Shown: positions 1 through 9,187, numbered from the stretch's first letter. The stretch: 64,000 nucleotides of DNA from an uncultured Bacteroidales bacterium (GCA_937899245.1 CALDKB010000035.1:1-64000); one strand, 5' to 3'. The notes: a model not told the origin generated them from the sequence alone. Numbers and translations: made by a program.

Positions 1-125
1 TCACCAGATTTGGCAAAGCCAGCAGATTCACAGATTTCTCAACGAAGTTGTAGGAACCTTTTACTCATTTTGATAAAGCAAAGAAATCTAAAAATCAAAT
101 GAATAGATTCACCAGATTTGGCAAA
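1..125. repeat. 17-bp direct repeat upstream of clpP
   Basis: TCACCAGATTTGGCAAA occurs at 1-17 and again, exactly, at 109-125. A related GATTCACAGATTT-type string lies between them near 25-37 and a further degenerate one near 134-146. The stretch holds no convincing gene. An open frame starting at base 99 runs into clpP but crosses the promoter, so it is not used. Function is unknown; it may be a degenerate intergenic repeat. Confidence 0.5.
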
Positions 126-245
126 AACTGTATATTCACTGATTTAGCGGCTCTGCCGCAGGTGTTTCTTTGTTACGCCACACAAGCATCACTTTTATTT
201 CAAACCATTTTGAGAGATTTATCAAAAAACATCCCCGAAAATGTG

Positions 246-253
246 TATATTTG
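246..253 (+). promoter_or_regulatory. clpP promoter, -7 element
   Basis: TATATTTG matches the Bacteroidota TAnnTTTG -7 element and ends 22 bases before the ATG at 276. It places transcription start inside the longer open frame and so supports the 276 start. Confidence 0.6.
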
Positions 254-275
254 CGCGGACAAAAATTTACAACAG

Positions 276-956
276 ATGGATTTTAACAACGATTTTCGCA
301 AGTATGCCGTAAAGCACAAAGGCATAAACGGTTTGGTATTTGACCAGTACACAAGCATTTACAATGGGTACATAAATCCAACAATCATCGAGGAAAGGTC
401 ACTCAATGTTGCACAGATGGACGTCTTCTCTCGATTGATGATGGACAGAATCATCTTCCTCGGCACTCCAATTAACGATGATGTGGCCAACATTATTCAG
501 GCACAGCTTCTATTCCTCGAAAGCAGCGATCCAAGCAAGGACATCCAGATTTACTTCAACTCTCCTGGCGGTTCTGTTTATGCAGGACTTGGAATTTACG
601 ACACAATGCAATACATACGTTCCGACGTTGCTACTATCTGCACGGGCATGGCGGCTTCTATGGCAGCAGTTCTTCTTTGCGCCGGAGCTCACGGCAAACG
701 TTCCGCCCTAAAGCATTCGCGCGTTATGATTCATCAGCCTATGGGCGGCGCTGAAGGCCAAGCCTCCGATATCGAAATCACCGCAAAAGAAATTCTTAAG
801 CTTCGCGAGGAACTATACGAAATCATTGCAAACCACTCGCACCAGAACATAGAAAAAGTTCGCATCGACTCCGACCGCGACCACTGGATGACTTCGGAAG
901 AAGCAAAGGCTTACGGAATGATTGACGAAATACTTTACCGCGACATCAAGTACTAA
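276..956 (+). CDS. clpP: ATP-dependent Clp protease proteolytic subunit ClpP
   Basis: This is the serine peptidase that forms the cytoplasmic ClpP tetradecamer and degrades proteins fed to it by ClpX or other Clp ATPases. The 226-residue product has the full catalytic triad in family context: Ser128 in GMAAS, His153 in RVMIHQP and Asp202 in DRDHW. It also has the SPGGS oxyanion motif around residues 96-100. I chose ATG 276 because a TATATTTG promoter lies just upstream; the frame is open from base 99, but that extension has no ClpP similarity. clpX follows 70 bases downstream on the same strand, the usual partner arrangement. Length is slightly above the common 190-210 residues because of a longer N-terminal arm. 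Confidence 0.96.
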   Translation: MDFNNDFRKYAVKHKGINGLVFDQYTSIYNGYINPTIIEERSLNVAQMDVFSRLMMDRIIFLGTPINDDVANIIQAQLLFLESSDPSKDIQIYFNSPGGSVYAGLGIYDTMQYIRSDVATICTGMAASMAAVLLCAGAHGKRSALKHSRVMIHQPMGGAEGQASDIEITAKEILKLREELYEIIANHSHQNIEKVRIDSDRDHWMTSEEAKAYGMIDEILYRDIKY

Positions 957-960
957 TAAA

Positions 961-1002
961 ATGCCTTGTAGAGTTGTGGCACGCCACGACTCTACAAGGC
1001 AT
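961..1002. repeat. Long hairpin between clpP and clpX
   Basis: A 19-bp stem (961-979 with 984-1002, one G-T pair) closes on a 4-base loop, CACG. It fills most of the clpP-clpX gap. The core (973-990) resembles the hairpin at 26474-26491, sharing 15 of 18 positions, which suggests a dispersed palindromic family rather than a plain terminator. It lacks a tight U-run. It could still lower read-through into clpX or stabilise the clpP mRNA end. Confidence 0.7.
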
Positions 1003-1026
1003 ATTTAGCATTTTAATAGACAACAA

Positions 1027-2250
1027 ATGGAAAAAAACGATCGTTGCTCACTTTGTGGACGTTCGCGCAAGGAAGTCGGCATTTTATTCCAGGGAGTTAA
1101 CGGAAACATCTGTGACAGTTGCGTCAGACGTGTTCACGAAATCCTTGTGGAAGAAGAGCAATTCCAAGCGATAGAAAAAGCCAAAAAGAAAACCATAAAG
1201 CTAAAAAAGCCGAAAGAGATAAAAGAATTTCTCGACGACTATGTCATCGGTCAGGACTATGCCAAGAAAGTGCTTTCCGTTGCCGTTTACAACCACTACA
1301 AGCGCATTAGCCAGGAAAAGACAGACGTTGACATTGAGAAGTCGAACATCATCATGGTAGGCGAAACAGGAACAGGCAAAACGCTGTTGGCCAAGACTAT
1401 AGCCAAGATGCTAAATGTTCCATTCGCTATTGTTGACGCAACCGTCCTTACCGAAGCCGGTTATGTAGGCGAAGACATCGAAAGTTTGTTGACGCGTCTG
1501 CTTCAGGCCGCCGACTACGATGTAGCGTCTGCCGAACAGGGCATTGTCTTCATCGACGAAATCGACAAGATTGCTCGCAAGGGCGACAATCCAAGCATAA
1601 CCCGCGACGTTTCGGGCGAAGGTGTTCAGCAAGGTCTGCTAAAACTGCTCGAAGGATCTATTGTAAATGTTCCTCCACAAGGCGGCCGCAAGCATCCTGA
1701 ACAGAAGATGATTGCCGTTGACACAAAGAACATTCTTTTCATCTGCGGCGGCGCATTCGAAGGAATCGAAAAAATAATTGCCAGAAGAATGAACACCCAG
1801 GTTGTCGGATATGGCACACAGAAGAACATGGAGAAAATCGACAGCAACAACATGCTTCAGTATGTCATTCCAGAAGACATTCGCAAGTTCGGACTTATTC
1901 CCGAAATTGTCGGTCGTCTACCTGTGCTGGCATATCTCAATCCTCTCGACCGCGAAACTCTCCGCATGATACTTACAGAACCCAAAAACTCTATCGTCAA
2001 CCAGTACAAGAAACTGTTCAAGATTGATGGCATCGACATCAAGTTCGACGACGAAGCACTCGACTACATCGTCGACCAGGCAATATCGTTCAAGCTTGGA
2101 GCTCGCGGACTACGTTCTATCTGCGAATCGATAATGCTCGAAGCAATGTTTGAAATGCCTTCGGAGAACAAAAAGTCATTCCATGTAACCAAGGAATATG
2201 CCGAAAGCAAACTCGACAAGAGCGCTGCAATAAAGTTCCGAAACGCATAG
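1027..2250 (+). CDS. clpX: ATP-dependent Clp protease ATP-binding subunit ClpX
   Basis: ClpX is the AAA+ unfoldase that recognises tagged substrates and threads them into ClpP. The 407-residue product has the N-terminal C4 zinc-binding domain (Cys7, Cys10, Cys29, Cys32). It has Walker A GETGTGKT at 112-119, the pore loop GYVG at 145-148 and Walker B IVFIDE at 173-178. The arginine and sensor regions follow around FGLIPEIVGRLP. Length is normal for the family. It lies directly after clpP, separated only by a long hairpin, and is followed by a strong terminator, so the two probably form a transcription unit. Confidence 0.97.
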   Translation: MEKNDRCSLCGRSRKEVGILFQGVNGNICDSCVRRVHEILVEEEQFQAIEKAKKKTIKLKKPKEIKEFLDDYVIGQDYAKKVLSVAVYNHYKRISQEKTDVDIEKSNIIMVGETGTGKTLLAKTIAKMLNVPFAIVDATVLTEAGYVGEDIESLLTRLLQAADYDVASAEQGIVFIDEIDKIARKGDNPSITRDVSGEGVQQGLLKLLEGSIVNVPPQGGRKHPEQKMIAVDTKNILFICGGAFEGIEKIIARRMNTQVVGYGTQKNMEKIDSNNMLQYVIPEDIRKFGLIPEIVGRLPVLAYLNPLDRETLRMILTEPKNSIVNQYKKLFKIDGIDIKFDDEALDYIVDQAISFKLGARGLRSICESIMLEAMFEMPSENKKSFHVTKEYAESKLDKSAAIKFRNA

Positions 2251-2271
2251 GCACACTAACACAATAAAAAG

Positions 2272-2296
2272 CGTCGGCCAAAAGCCGACGTTTTTT
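2272..2296 (+). terminator. Rho-independent terminator after clpX
   Basis: Stem CGTCGGC (2272-2278) pairs with GCCGACG (2284-2290), loop CAAAA, followed by a run of six T. Confidence 0.9.
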
Positions 2297-2331
2297 ATTG
2301 GTATCTATCAAAAAAAAATATGTGAATTTCG

Positions 2332-2339
2332 TATACTTG
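2332..2339 (+). promoter_or_regulatory. Possible -7 element for the 2360 gene
   Basis: TATACTTG differs from TAnnTTTG by one base and ends 20 bases before the ATG at 2360. It is downstream of the clpX terminator, as expected for a new unit. Confidence 0.4.
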
Positions 2340-2359
2340 ACACTACAAAAAGCCAAGAT

Positions 2360-3103
2360 ATGGAAAAGAAATTAGAACTAAAGGAAACTCGTCAGCTAAT
2401 GAAAATGCTGCGGGAAGGTGCTTCAGATGCCGAGATCTTCGGAAGATACTGCCAAAATAGACTTGAAAAAATTGCATTGTCATATAAAAAATATGACAAA
2501 GAATTCACAACTTTAGAAGCTGTCAAGAAATATCTGCTATATCAGAAAATACCGAAGGAAAGCATTGTGCAGAATGGTTCTGCCCTTACTGTCAAGTTAC
2601 CTAACACAGATTTGAAAATCTATTGTTGGGCGTTTGACTGCACTCTACGCTACACTACTCCATGCATCTTCGAGCTTCATATCAGATATACATATTCGCC
2701 CGCCGCAATTGCAGAATTTATTGTTGATGCCGACAACCTTATCCTGCAGTTTCAAGCCGATTTTGAAGATGTTCGTCATGAACTTGAAAAAAAAGCGAGA
2801 AAATCGTTCAGCGCAATCCGCTATTCTGCACAGAAAGAAGCTAAGATGCAGAACATATCTGCCACAAGCATTGAATCCTGCGTCAAAAATTGCCTGTCAT
2901 CACTCGGGGAAGTGAAGTTCGCTCACTTCAAGACATTTTCTCATGTTTACCTTTACATTGGAAAACAACAATTTGACATTATAATAGACTATAAGAATAT
3001 ATCTGAACGTCTTAAAACTCTCCGCGAAGATATCGACCAGCTGTTAGCTTTACTCGAAAAGGGGAAAATAACAATCAGAGGAAACCAGACAAAGAAGATT
3101 TAA
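2360..3103 (+). CDS. Hypothetical protein, 247 aa
   Basis: I do not recognise this protein. It has no signal peptide and no membrane segment. It begins with a charged helical stretch (LELKETRQLMKMLREG) that resembles a short helix-turn-helix-like or oligomerisation region. A lysine-rich middle follows, then a mixed alpha/beta part with repeated hydrophobic strands around residues 85-115 and 205-220. Codon use and start context look genuine, and the gene sits between a terminator and a new promoter, so it is probably monocistronic. It is likely cytoplasmic; function is unknown. Confidence 0.75.
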   Translation: MEKKLELKETRQLMKMLREGASDAEIFGRYCQNRLEKIALSYKKYDKEFTTLEAVKKYLLYQKIPKESIVQNGSALTVKLPNTDLKIYCWAFDCTLRYTTPCIFELHIRYTYSPAAIAEFIVDADNLILQFQADFEDVRHELEKKARKSFSAIRYSAQKEAKMQNISATSIESCVKNCLSSLGEVKFAHFKTFSHVYLYIGKQQFDIIIDYKNISERLKTLREDIDQLLALLEKGKITIRGNQTKKI

Positions 3104-3111
3104 AAAGAGTA

Positions 3112-3141
3112 TTGCCATAATACACCTTTATATTAAATTTG
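3112..3141 (+). promoter_or_regulatory. Promoter of the 3162 lipoprotein gene
   Basis: TTG at 3112-3114, a 19-bp spacer and TAAATTTG at 3134-3141 match the -33/-7 Bacteroidota promoter. Confidence 0.65.
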
Positions 3142-3161
3142 CGTATATAATTTAAAATCAA

Positions 3162-3845
3162 ATGAAGATGAAAAAGCTAATATCACTAGCAGCACTTGCA
3201 ACATGCATTTTGCTACTTACTAATTGCACAAACGGCAACACACCAACAAACACCGAACAGCAAACTGTCAACGAACAAACTACTATTGAAGAAAACAGTA
3301 TTGCCACAAGCGACAATGCTATAGTGGAAGAAGATGATGAGGATGATGTACTTGTCGAAAAATCAGCAGCAAGCGCCGACGGAATCGGCGATTTCAACGG
3401 CGACGGCAACACAGAAACATGCTGGCTGCAAACTCCAAAATTTCAGGCTGAAGAAATGGATTGCATAGGCGATTGCAATTGCTTTATCAAATTCTCCGAC
3501 CAAAGCATACCTGCCATTAAAATTGACAACTGCATTGGCGGAAAACCCGAAATCCTAGGCGACCTTGACGGAAACGGAACTACCGAAATCGGAATTCTTC
3601 CAGAATGGTGGACAAGCTGTTGGCACGACTACTTAGTGTATACTTTTGCCAATGGCAAATGGCAGTTGTTTGTTGACCCTATAATAACTCACTGCAACCT
3701 TTTCGAAGAACTTGAGGTTTCCGGCGAACCAATTATTAAAAAGATTTCTGACAGCAAGTTCATCGTTCACTATTCTGAATTTGATGAATCTATGAGCGAC
3801 ATCGTAAGCAAAACCAAGACTGTAAGCAAACGAAATCTTGAATAG
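3162..3845 (+). CDS. Lipoprotein with acidic linker and DxDGDG-type repeats
   Basis: The product (227 aa) has a type II signal peptide with lipobox LTNC (Cys22), so it is predicted to be an acylated cell-envelope protein. After the cysteine comes a Thr/Asn/Glu-rich linker and an acidic run (residues 52-66). Two strings of FG-GAP/EF-hand-like form follow: FNGDGNTE near residue 85 and LGDLDGNGTTE near residue 130. These may bind calcium. The rest is not recognised. ATG 3168 is an alternative start that only shortens the signal peptide by two residues. The amidohydrolase gene starts 17 bases after the stop, so the two may be co-transcribed. Confidence 0.8.
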   Translation: MKMKKLISLAALATCILLLTNCTNGNTPTNTEQQTVNEQTTIEENSIATSDNAIVEEDDEDDVLVEKSAASADGIGDFNGDGNTETCWLQTPKFQAEEMDCIGDCNCFIKFSDQSIPAIKIDNCIGGKPEILGDLDGNGTTEIGILPEWWTSCWHDYLVYTFANGKWQLFVDPIITHCNLFEELEVSGEPIIKKISDSKFIVHYSEFDESMSDIVSKTKTVSKRNLE

Positions 3846-3862
3846 GATCAAAGCTACCGATC

Positions 3863-5059
3863 ATGATACGTATACCCCTTCTGAAGGACAGACACAACCA
3901 CATGTTTTCGTATGGTTCGCTGAATTCTGCCGTAGACCTTTTCAAAGTTAGAACCGAAGAAGAAGCGATAAAGAAGCTTTCTACACTTCCACACGACAAG
4001 ATAAATGTAGCCATGGGTTGGTTCGACTCGTATTTCACATTCTCGGAGAAGAACCTTGAAAGCTTGCCACCAATAATCATCTGCAACAATTCGCTGCACA
4101 ACTACATTTTTAATTCGGCAGCCGGAAAGGTAATTGAAGAGCAGTACAACGAATGGTTTGTCAACAGCGACAACCAGATGTGGATAGAACGCAACACCAT
4201 GCAGGTGCTGACATTCATAGCCAAGATTTTTGGATTCAGTCGCAAAATTTTCGAGCAGAATGTTCGCAAGAACCTTTCTCTTGGAGTATGCTTCGCCGCC
4301 GACATGTTCGTTTGCAACAACGACATTTTCGAATTTCTTTCGACAAACGACTGCCACGACATTACAGAGGTCTGGACATCCCCACAGAACTACCCTCTTC
4401 TTCCCGAAAACTACAAGAAGGTGTGCTGTGGTGTTAAACTGTTTGCCGACGGAGCGTGCGGGGCATCTACTGCGGCGATATCAGAATACCGCAACGGAGG
4501 AAATCCATTCATGACCTATACAGACAACGAACTTACCGAGTTGTTGGAAAAGATCATCTCCTACCGCACGTCAATGGCAATTCATTGCATCGGTGAAAAT
4601 GCAATAGAGCAAGTTATTGGCTGTCTAGAAAATGTATTGCGGCACTCTCCAGACACATTCATCCGTTTGGAACACACACAGTTCATCACCGAAAAACAAG
4701 CAAAGCGAGCACGCGACCTCAACTTGACACTAAGCATGCAGCCAAATTTCAACATGGACACAATCGACTATGCCGACAGACTTACAAAAGCATACTGCGA
4801 GCGCAACGACCCGTTCAGAATGCTAATCGACAAGGCCGGATTCAAGCCTGGCAAGGATTTAGTCCTCGGTTCCGACGGAATGCCAACCGGAGTATTCGGC
4901 TCTCTGTCGCAAAGCTTATTCCCGCCAGCACCTGGTCAGCGACTGACACTTGACGAATACGTCGCAGGCTATTGTGTCGACAACTTCGACAAAGGTTACA
5001 TCGAAGCGGAAATTGACAACAGCAACAGAAAAATAGACATTAAAGTTGTTACAAAATAA
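3863..5059 (+). CDS. YtcJ-like amidohydrolase (Amidohydro_3 family)
   Basis: This is a metal-dependent hydrolase of the amidohydrolase superfamily. Seen in the sequence: an HxH metal motif almost at the N-terminus (DRHNH), GVKLFADGACG with the lysine and Asp-Gly pattern typical of YtcJ proteins, AIHCIGENA, RLEHTQF, and the catalytic Asp in LGSDGMPTG near residue 335. Family members usually run to over 500 residues with a beta-sandwich strand set before the HxH. Here that N-terminal part is missing and the protein (398 aa) starts about ten residues before the metal motif. Substrate is unknown. It follows the lipoprotein gene closely. Confidence 0.8.
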   Translation: MIRIPLLKDRHNHMFSYGSLNSAVDLFKVRTEEEAIKKLSTLPHDKINVAMGWFDSYFTFSEKNLESLPPIIICNNSLHNYIFNSAAGKVIEEQYNEWFVNSDNQMWIERNTMQVLTFIAKIFGFSRKIFEQNVRKNLSLGVCFAADMFVCNNDIFEFLSTNDCHDITEVWTSPQNYPLLPENYKKVCCGVKLFADGACGASTAAISEYRNGGNPFMTYTDNELTELLEKIISYRTSMAIHCIGENAIEQVIGCLENVLRHSPDTFIRLEHTQFITEKQAKRARDLNLTLSMQPNFNMDTIDYADRLTKAYCERNDPFRMLIDKAGFKPGKDLVLGSDGMPTGVFGSLSQSLFPPAPGQRLTLDEYVAGYCVDNFDKGYIEAEIDNSNRKIDIKVVTK

Positions 5060-5126
5060 CTTTTGCGACATCTCAAGTCTTTCACAAAAATCTATAATCC
5101 TAAATTCATAAATCGTAAATATATTA

Positions 5127-5134
5127 TACTTTTG
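5127..5134 (+). promoter_or_regulatory. serS promoter, -7 element
   Basis: TACTTTTG matches TAnnTTTG and ends 22 bases before the serS ATG at 5157. Confidence 0.6.
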
Positions 5135-5156
5135 CATTCAATAAAATTTTTCAAAA

Positions 5157-6419
5157 ATGCTTACACTAAAGTTAATACGCGACGACAAGGATTTCGTTAT
5201 CAATCGTCTAAAAATCAAGAATTTCGACGCAACAGAACTAGTTGAAAAAATATTGGCTAGCGACGACCGCCGCAAGGAATGCCAACACGAAAAGGACAAT
5301 ATCCTTAAGGAATTGAACGACATTGCAAAACAAATCGGACAACTTTTCGCACAGGGAAAGAAAGAAGAAGCAGAACAGGCAAAGGCAAAGACTGTAGAAC
5401 TGAAGAAAAGAGTTGCCGAACTCGAAACCTTGCAGGCAAAAGCCGAAGAGGAAGTAAACGGACTTATGGTTCTTCTGCCAAACACTCCGCACGAATCGGT
5501 TCCTATGGGCAAGGGCGCAGACGACAACGTAGTTGAAAAGATGGGTGGCGAAATCCCTCAGCTAAAATTCAAGAAACCGCACTGGGAAATCATCAAGGAC
5601 CTCAACATCATCAATTTTGACCTTGGCACAAAGATTACAGGAGCAGGATTCCCAGTTTATATCGGCAAGGGAGCAAGACTCCAGCGCGCTTTAATCGACT
5701 TCTTCCTTGACGAAGCTACAAAGGCCGGATATACAGAAATCATGCCTCCTACTGTTGTAAATCAGGCTTCCGGATACGGTACCGGTCAACTTCCAGACAA
5801 GGAAGGGCAAATGTACCACTGCGAAGTCGACGACCTATATCTGATCCCTACAGCAGAAGTTCCTGTTACCAACATCTACCGCGATGTCATCCTCGAAGAA
5901 AAGGATTTCCCTGTAAAAAACTGTGCATACACCCAGTGTTTCCGTCGCGAGGCAGGATCATACGGAAAGGATGTACGCGGACTGAACAGACTGCACGAAT
6001 TCTCAAAAATTGAAATTGTACAGGTTCGCAAACCCGAAGAATCATACCAGGCATTAGAAGAAATGAAGGCTCACGTTGAAGGTCTTCTTATAAAGCTCGG
6101 CCTACCATACAGAATCCTCCGTCTTTGTGGCGGCGACATCAGTTTCACCTCCGCTCTTACATTCGACTTCGAGGTATTCTCTGCCGCTCAGGAACGCTGG
6201 CTGGAAGTTAGCTCGGTATCTAATTTCGAGGATTTCCAAGCAAACCGTCTAAAGCTTAGATACAAGGTCGACAAAAAGACTCAGTTATGCCACACTTTAA
6301 ACGGAAGTGCCTTGGCTTTGCCTAGAATCATGGCCGCTATTATCGAAAACTACCAGACCGAAGATGGAATTATTGTTCCGGAAGTCCTTCGCAAATACAC
6401 TGGTTTCGATAAAATTTAA
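5157..6419 (+). CDS. serS: Seryl-tRNA synthetase
   Basis: SerS charges tRNA-Ser (and tRNA-Sec) with serine, a cytoplasmic class II synthetase. The 420-residue protein starts with the long antiparallel coiled-coil arm (about residues 30-105, Lys/Glu-rich) that grips the long variable arm of tRNA-Ser. Motif 2 is seen as CFRREAGSYGKDVRG followed by RLHEFSKIE. Motif 3 near the C-terminus includes NGSALALPRIMAAIIENYQ. Length is normal. It has its own promoter and is followed by a terminator, so it is monocistronic. Confidence 0.97.
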   Translation: MLTLKLIRDDKDFVINRLKIKNFDATELVEKILASDDRRKECQHEKDNILKELNDIAKQIGQLFAQGKKEEAEQAKAKTVELKKRVAELETLQAKAEEEVNGLMVLLPNTPHESVPMGKGADDNVVEKMGGEIPQLKFKKPHWEIIKDLNIINFDLGTKITGAGFPVYIGKGARLQRALIDFFLDEATKAGYTEIMPPTVVNQASGYGTGQLPDKEGQMYHCEVDDLYLIPTAEVPVTNIYRDVILEEKDFPVKNCAYTQCFRREAGSYGKDVRGLNRLHEFSKIEIVQVRKPEESYQALEEMKAHVEGLLIKLGLPYRILRLCGGDISFTSALTFDFEVFSAAQERWLEVSSVSNFEDFQANRLKLRYKVDKKTQLCHTLNGSALALPRIMAAIIENYQTEDGIIVPEVLRKYTGFDKI

Positions 6420-6444
6420 CGCGTTAAACATTGTTTGTTTATAA

Positions 6445-6475
6445 AAAAGTCGGGCTTCGCTTCCGACTTTTTTTA
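6445..6475 (+). terminator. Rho-independent terminator after serS
   Basis: AAAAGTCGG (6445-6453) pairs with CCGACTTTT (6463-6471) across a 9-base loop; a T-rich tail follows. Confidence 0.9.
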
Positions 6476-6512
6476 TTTTATTCTATTTTTACAGCCTAAA
6501 TAAAAATGTATC

Positions 6513-8231
6513 ATGACAGAAAAGCGTTGGACCATTAAAGAATGCAACGACAAGGAAACCGTTGCCAGACTAATGAACGAACTAGGAGTAGACAGGCTTG
6601 TAGCCACTCTGCTTGTCCAACGTGGCATAAAGACATACGACGAAGCCAGACGCTTTTTCCGCCCACAGATTTCAGACCTCTACGATCCTTTCCTGATGAA
6701 GGATATGGACAAAGCCGTAGCTCGCCTCAGCAAAGCCATCGCCGACAATGAAAAAATCCTGATATTCGGTGATTACGACGTTGACGGCACAACAGCAACA
6801 GCCCTAATGGTGAGATACCTGAAAAGCATTAATGCTAATGTCGACTTCTACATTCCCGACCGCTACGCCGAAGGATATGGCCTTTCGGAAAAGGGAATGG
6901 ACTATGCTGCTGAAAACGGAGTCAAGCTGCTAATATCCGTAGACTGCGGAATAAAAGGAAACGAAAAGATCGACTATGCCAACAGCAAAGGAATTGATGT
7001 AATTGTCTGCGACCACCATACCGTTGGCGACGAAATTCCAAATGCATACGCAGTTCTCGACCCAAAACGCCCCGACTGCAACTATCCGTTCAGCGAACTA
7101 TCCGGGTGTGGCGTTGCCTTCAAGTTGCTTCAGGGATATACACAAAAACACAACTTGCCAATTGAGGACATAACTTGCTACCTCGACCTTGTGGCCGTCA
7201 GCATCGGCTCCGACATCGTCCCGATTATCGACGAAAACAGGACTTTGGCTTACTATGGACTTAAAAAGCTTAGCGATGCACCTTGCACAGGACTCGAAAG
7301 CATAATAGACCTTACCGACCTCAGCAACAAGGAAATACAAATAAACGATATCGTCTTTAAGATTGGCCCGAGAATAAATGCAGCTGGCAGAATAGATACC
7401 GGCAAAACCGCTGTCGACCTTCTTACAACAAGCAACCGTGACTTTGCCATGCAAATCGGCGGCGAAATAGATAGCATGAATAGCTATCGCAAGGAAATCG
7501 ACAGGTCTATCACCGAAGAAGCTCTTAAACAGATAAAGTCGGACGAAAATCTGAAAAATGCTTACTCAACAGTTGTTTTTTCTGAAAACTGGCACAAGGG
7601 CGTTGTGGGAATCGTAGCTTCACGCCTCACCGAAACATACTACCGCCCGACAATAGTGCTTACCGAAAACAACGGTCTTGTAGTTGGCTCGGCTCGCTCG
7701 GTAGAAGGTTTCGACTTGTACAAGGCCATAACATCATGCAGCGACCTACTAGAAAATTTTGGAGGACATACCTTTGCCGCAGGATTGTCGCTGAAGAAAG
7801 AAAACCTAGACGAATTCAAGCAACGCTTCGAAGAATACGTTAAGAACAATATCACTGAAGAACAACGCCAGCCAGTCATAAAGATCGACATGGAAATAAT
7901 GGTTAAGGAAATTACACCTAAACTTTATCGGATACTTAAGCAATTTGCACCGTTCGGACCGGGCAATATGAGCCCGATATTCTCGTCTCGACAAATTTAC
8001 GACAACGGAATGGGACGTCAAATCGGAAGAAACTCCGAACATTTAAAACTCAAGATTGTTCAACAAATCGGCGACAACAATTGCATTGATGGCGTCGGAT
8101 TCGGATTCGGAAACAACTACGAAATCATTTCCGATTACAAACCTTTCGACATCTGCTACCACATCACCGAAAACAATTTCATGAATCAAACAACGCTTCA
8201 AATACAAGTACTGGACTTAAAAACCGAATAA
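6513..8231 (+). CDS. recJ: Single-stranded-DNA-specific exonuclease RecJ
   Basis: RecJ degrades single-stranded DNA 5' to 3' in recombination and mismatch repair. The 572-residue product carries the DHH phosphoesterase motifs: DYDVDG at 87-92, DCG near 144, DHH at 167-169. The DHHA1-domain GGHTFAAG begins at residue 417. The C-terminal OB-like domain follows. Length is normal for the family. It starts about 90 bases after the serS terminator; no clear promoter is visible there. Confidence 0.95.
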   Translation: MTEKRWTIKECNDKETVARLMNELGVDRLVATLLVQRGIKTYDEARRFFRPQISDLYDPFLMKDMDKAVARLSKAIADNEKILIFGDYDVDGTTATALMVRYLKSINANVDFYIPDRYAEGYGLSEKGMDYAAENGVKLLISVDCGIKGNEKIDYANSKGIDVIVCDHHTVGDEIPNAYAVLDPKRPDCNYPFSELSGCGVAFKLLQGYTQKHNLPIEDITCYLDLVAVSIGSDIVPIIDENRTLAYYGLKKLSDAPCTGLESIIDLTDLSNKEIQINDIVFKIGPRINAAGRIDTGKTAVDLLTTSNRDFAMQIGGEIDSMNSYRKEIDRSITEEALKQIKSDENLKNAYSTVVFSENWHKGVVGIVASRLTETYYRPTIVLTENNGLVVGSARSVEGFDLYKAITSCSDLLENFGGHTFAAGLSLKKENLDEFKQRFEEYVKNNITEEQRQPVIKIDMEIMVKEITPKLYRILKQFAPFGPGNMSPIFSSRQIYDNGMGRQIGRNSEHLKLKIVQQIGDNNCIDGVGFGFGNNYEIISDYKPFDICYHITENNFMNQTTLQIQVLDLKTE

Positions 8232-8247
8232 ATTTCATACAAAATAT

Positions 8248-8278
8248 TTTGTACTTTAAATTTTATAACATATTTTTG
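8248..8278 (+). promoter_or_regulatory. Promoter of the universal stress protein gene
   Basis: TTTG at 8248-8251, an exact 19-bp spacer and TATTTTTG at 8271-8278 give a textbook Bacteroidota promoter. Confidence 0.8.
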
Positions 8279-8315
8279 CATCGCTTAATATAATCTAATC
8301 TAATAATCATAAATT

Positions 8316-9113
8316 ATGAAGCCGATATTAGTACCACATGATTTCACGGAAGTTGGAGCATATGCATTGGAACATGCTTATATGATAGGTAAAACCCACA
8401 ATGCACCTATCCGTCTAATTCACATTGTTTCAAAGACTGATGAAATTGAAGCTGCAAAAGTTAAATTACAAGCTGTTGCTGATGATTTCAAGAAAAACAA
8501 GGCGGAAATCGACATCGCCGTTGAAGTAAGAAAAGGCGACCTTGACAAGGAAATCTACAACTACGGACTTGAAATCGATGCATATCTGGCCGTAATGGGT
8601 ACTCACGGAACCAAGAACATGAAGAAAGCAATCAAGATTGTTGAAAAATTCGTTACAATTCCTTTCATCCTTGTTCAAAATCCGCCTATATATGGTGAAT
8701 ACGACAGAATCCTTATTCCTGTTGACTCTGACAAGTCTTCAAGAATTAGAGTTCAATGGGTTAGATATCTTAACACCTTGTTCGAAAGCAAAGTTTATAT
8801 CATTTCATACAAAGACAGCGACGGTTTCCGCAGAAAAAACATACAAAACAATATTACTATTGCAGAAAACCTATTCAACGACTGCCTTATCGACTACGAA
8901 ATCAAGTACTTGGAAAGCAAGAAGAATTTCTCAGACGAAATGTACAAGTATGCTAACGAAGCTGAATGCGACCTTGTAATCTTCATGACAGACCAATACA
9001 AGTCTTACGTCAAGGACATAAAGAATCCGGAAAACGAAGTTCTCGCAGCCAAGATTCCTGTTATGTGCGTAAACAAGCGTATCGACCTTATCAAATTGGA
9101 AGGTTTCAATTAA
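8316..9113 (+). CDS. Universal stress protein, tandem UspA-type domains
   Basis: The 265-residue protein has two Usp-like alpha/beta halves. The first opens with MKPILVPHDFTEVGAYALEHA, carries the internal VMGTHG strand-turn around residues 96-101 and ends near PFILVQNPP. The second starts at YDRILIPVDSDKSS and ends near IPVMCVNKR. Usp proteins are cytoplasmic and bind nucleotides or respond to stress; the specific role here is not known. It has a strong promoter and its own terminator. Confidence 0.88.
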   Translation: MKPILVPHDFTEVGAYALEHAYMIGKTHNAPIRLIHIVSKTDEIEAAKVKLQAVADDFKKNKAEIDIAVEVRKGDLDKEIYNYGLEIDAYLAVMGTHGTKNMKKAIKIVEKFVTIPFILVQNPPIYGEYDRILIPVDSDKSSRIRVQWVRYLNTLFESKVYIISYKDSDGFRRKNIQNNITIAENLFNDCLIDYEIKYLESKKNFSDEMYKYANEAECDLVIFMTDQYKSYVKDIKNPENEVLAAKIPVMCVNKRIDLIKLEGFN

Positions 9114-9136
9114 CAGATAACTAAAATACAACATAC

Positions 9137-9165
9137 AAGCAGCGAATATTTACGCTGCTTTTTTT
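9137..9165 (+). terminator. Rho-independent terminator after the Usp gene
   Basis: AAGCAGCG (9137-9144) pairs with CGCTGCTT (9153-9160), followed by a T-run. Confidence 0.9.
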
Positions 9166-9187
9166 AACTTTTTTTTCAAGCATACAA

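Noticed and set aside
99..275. N-terminal extension of clpP from ATG 99
   Set aside because: It includes the repeat DNA and the TATATTTG promoter and lacks ClpP similarity.
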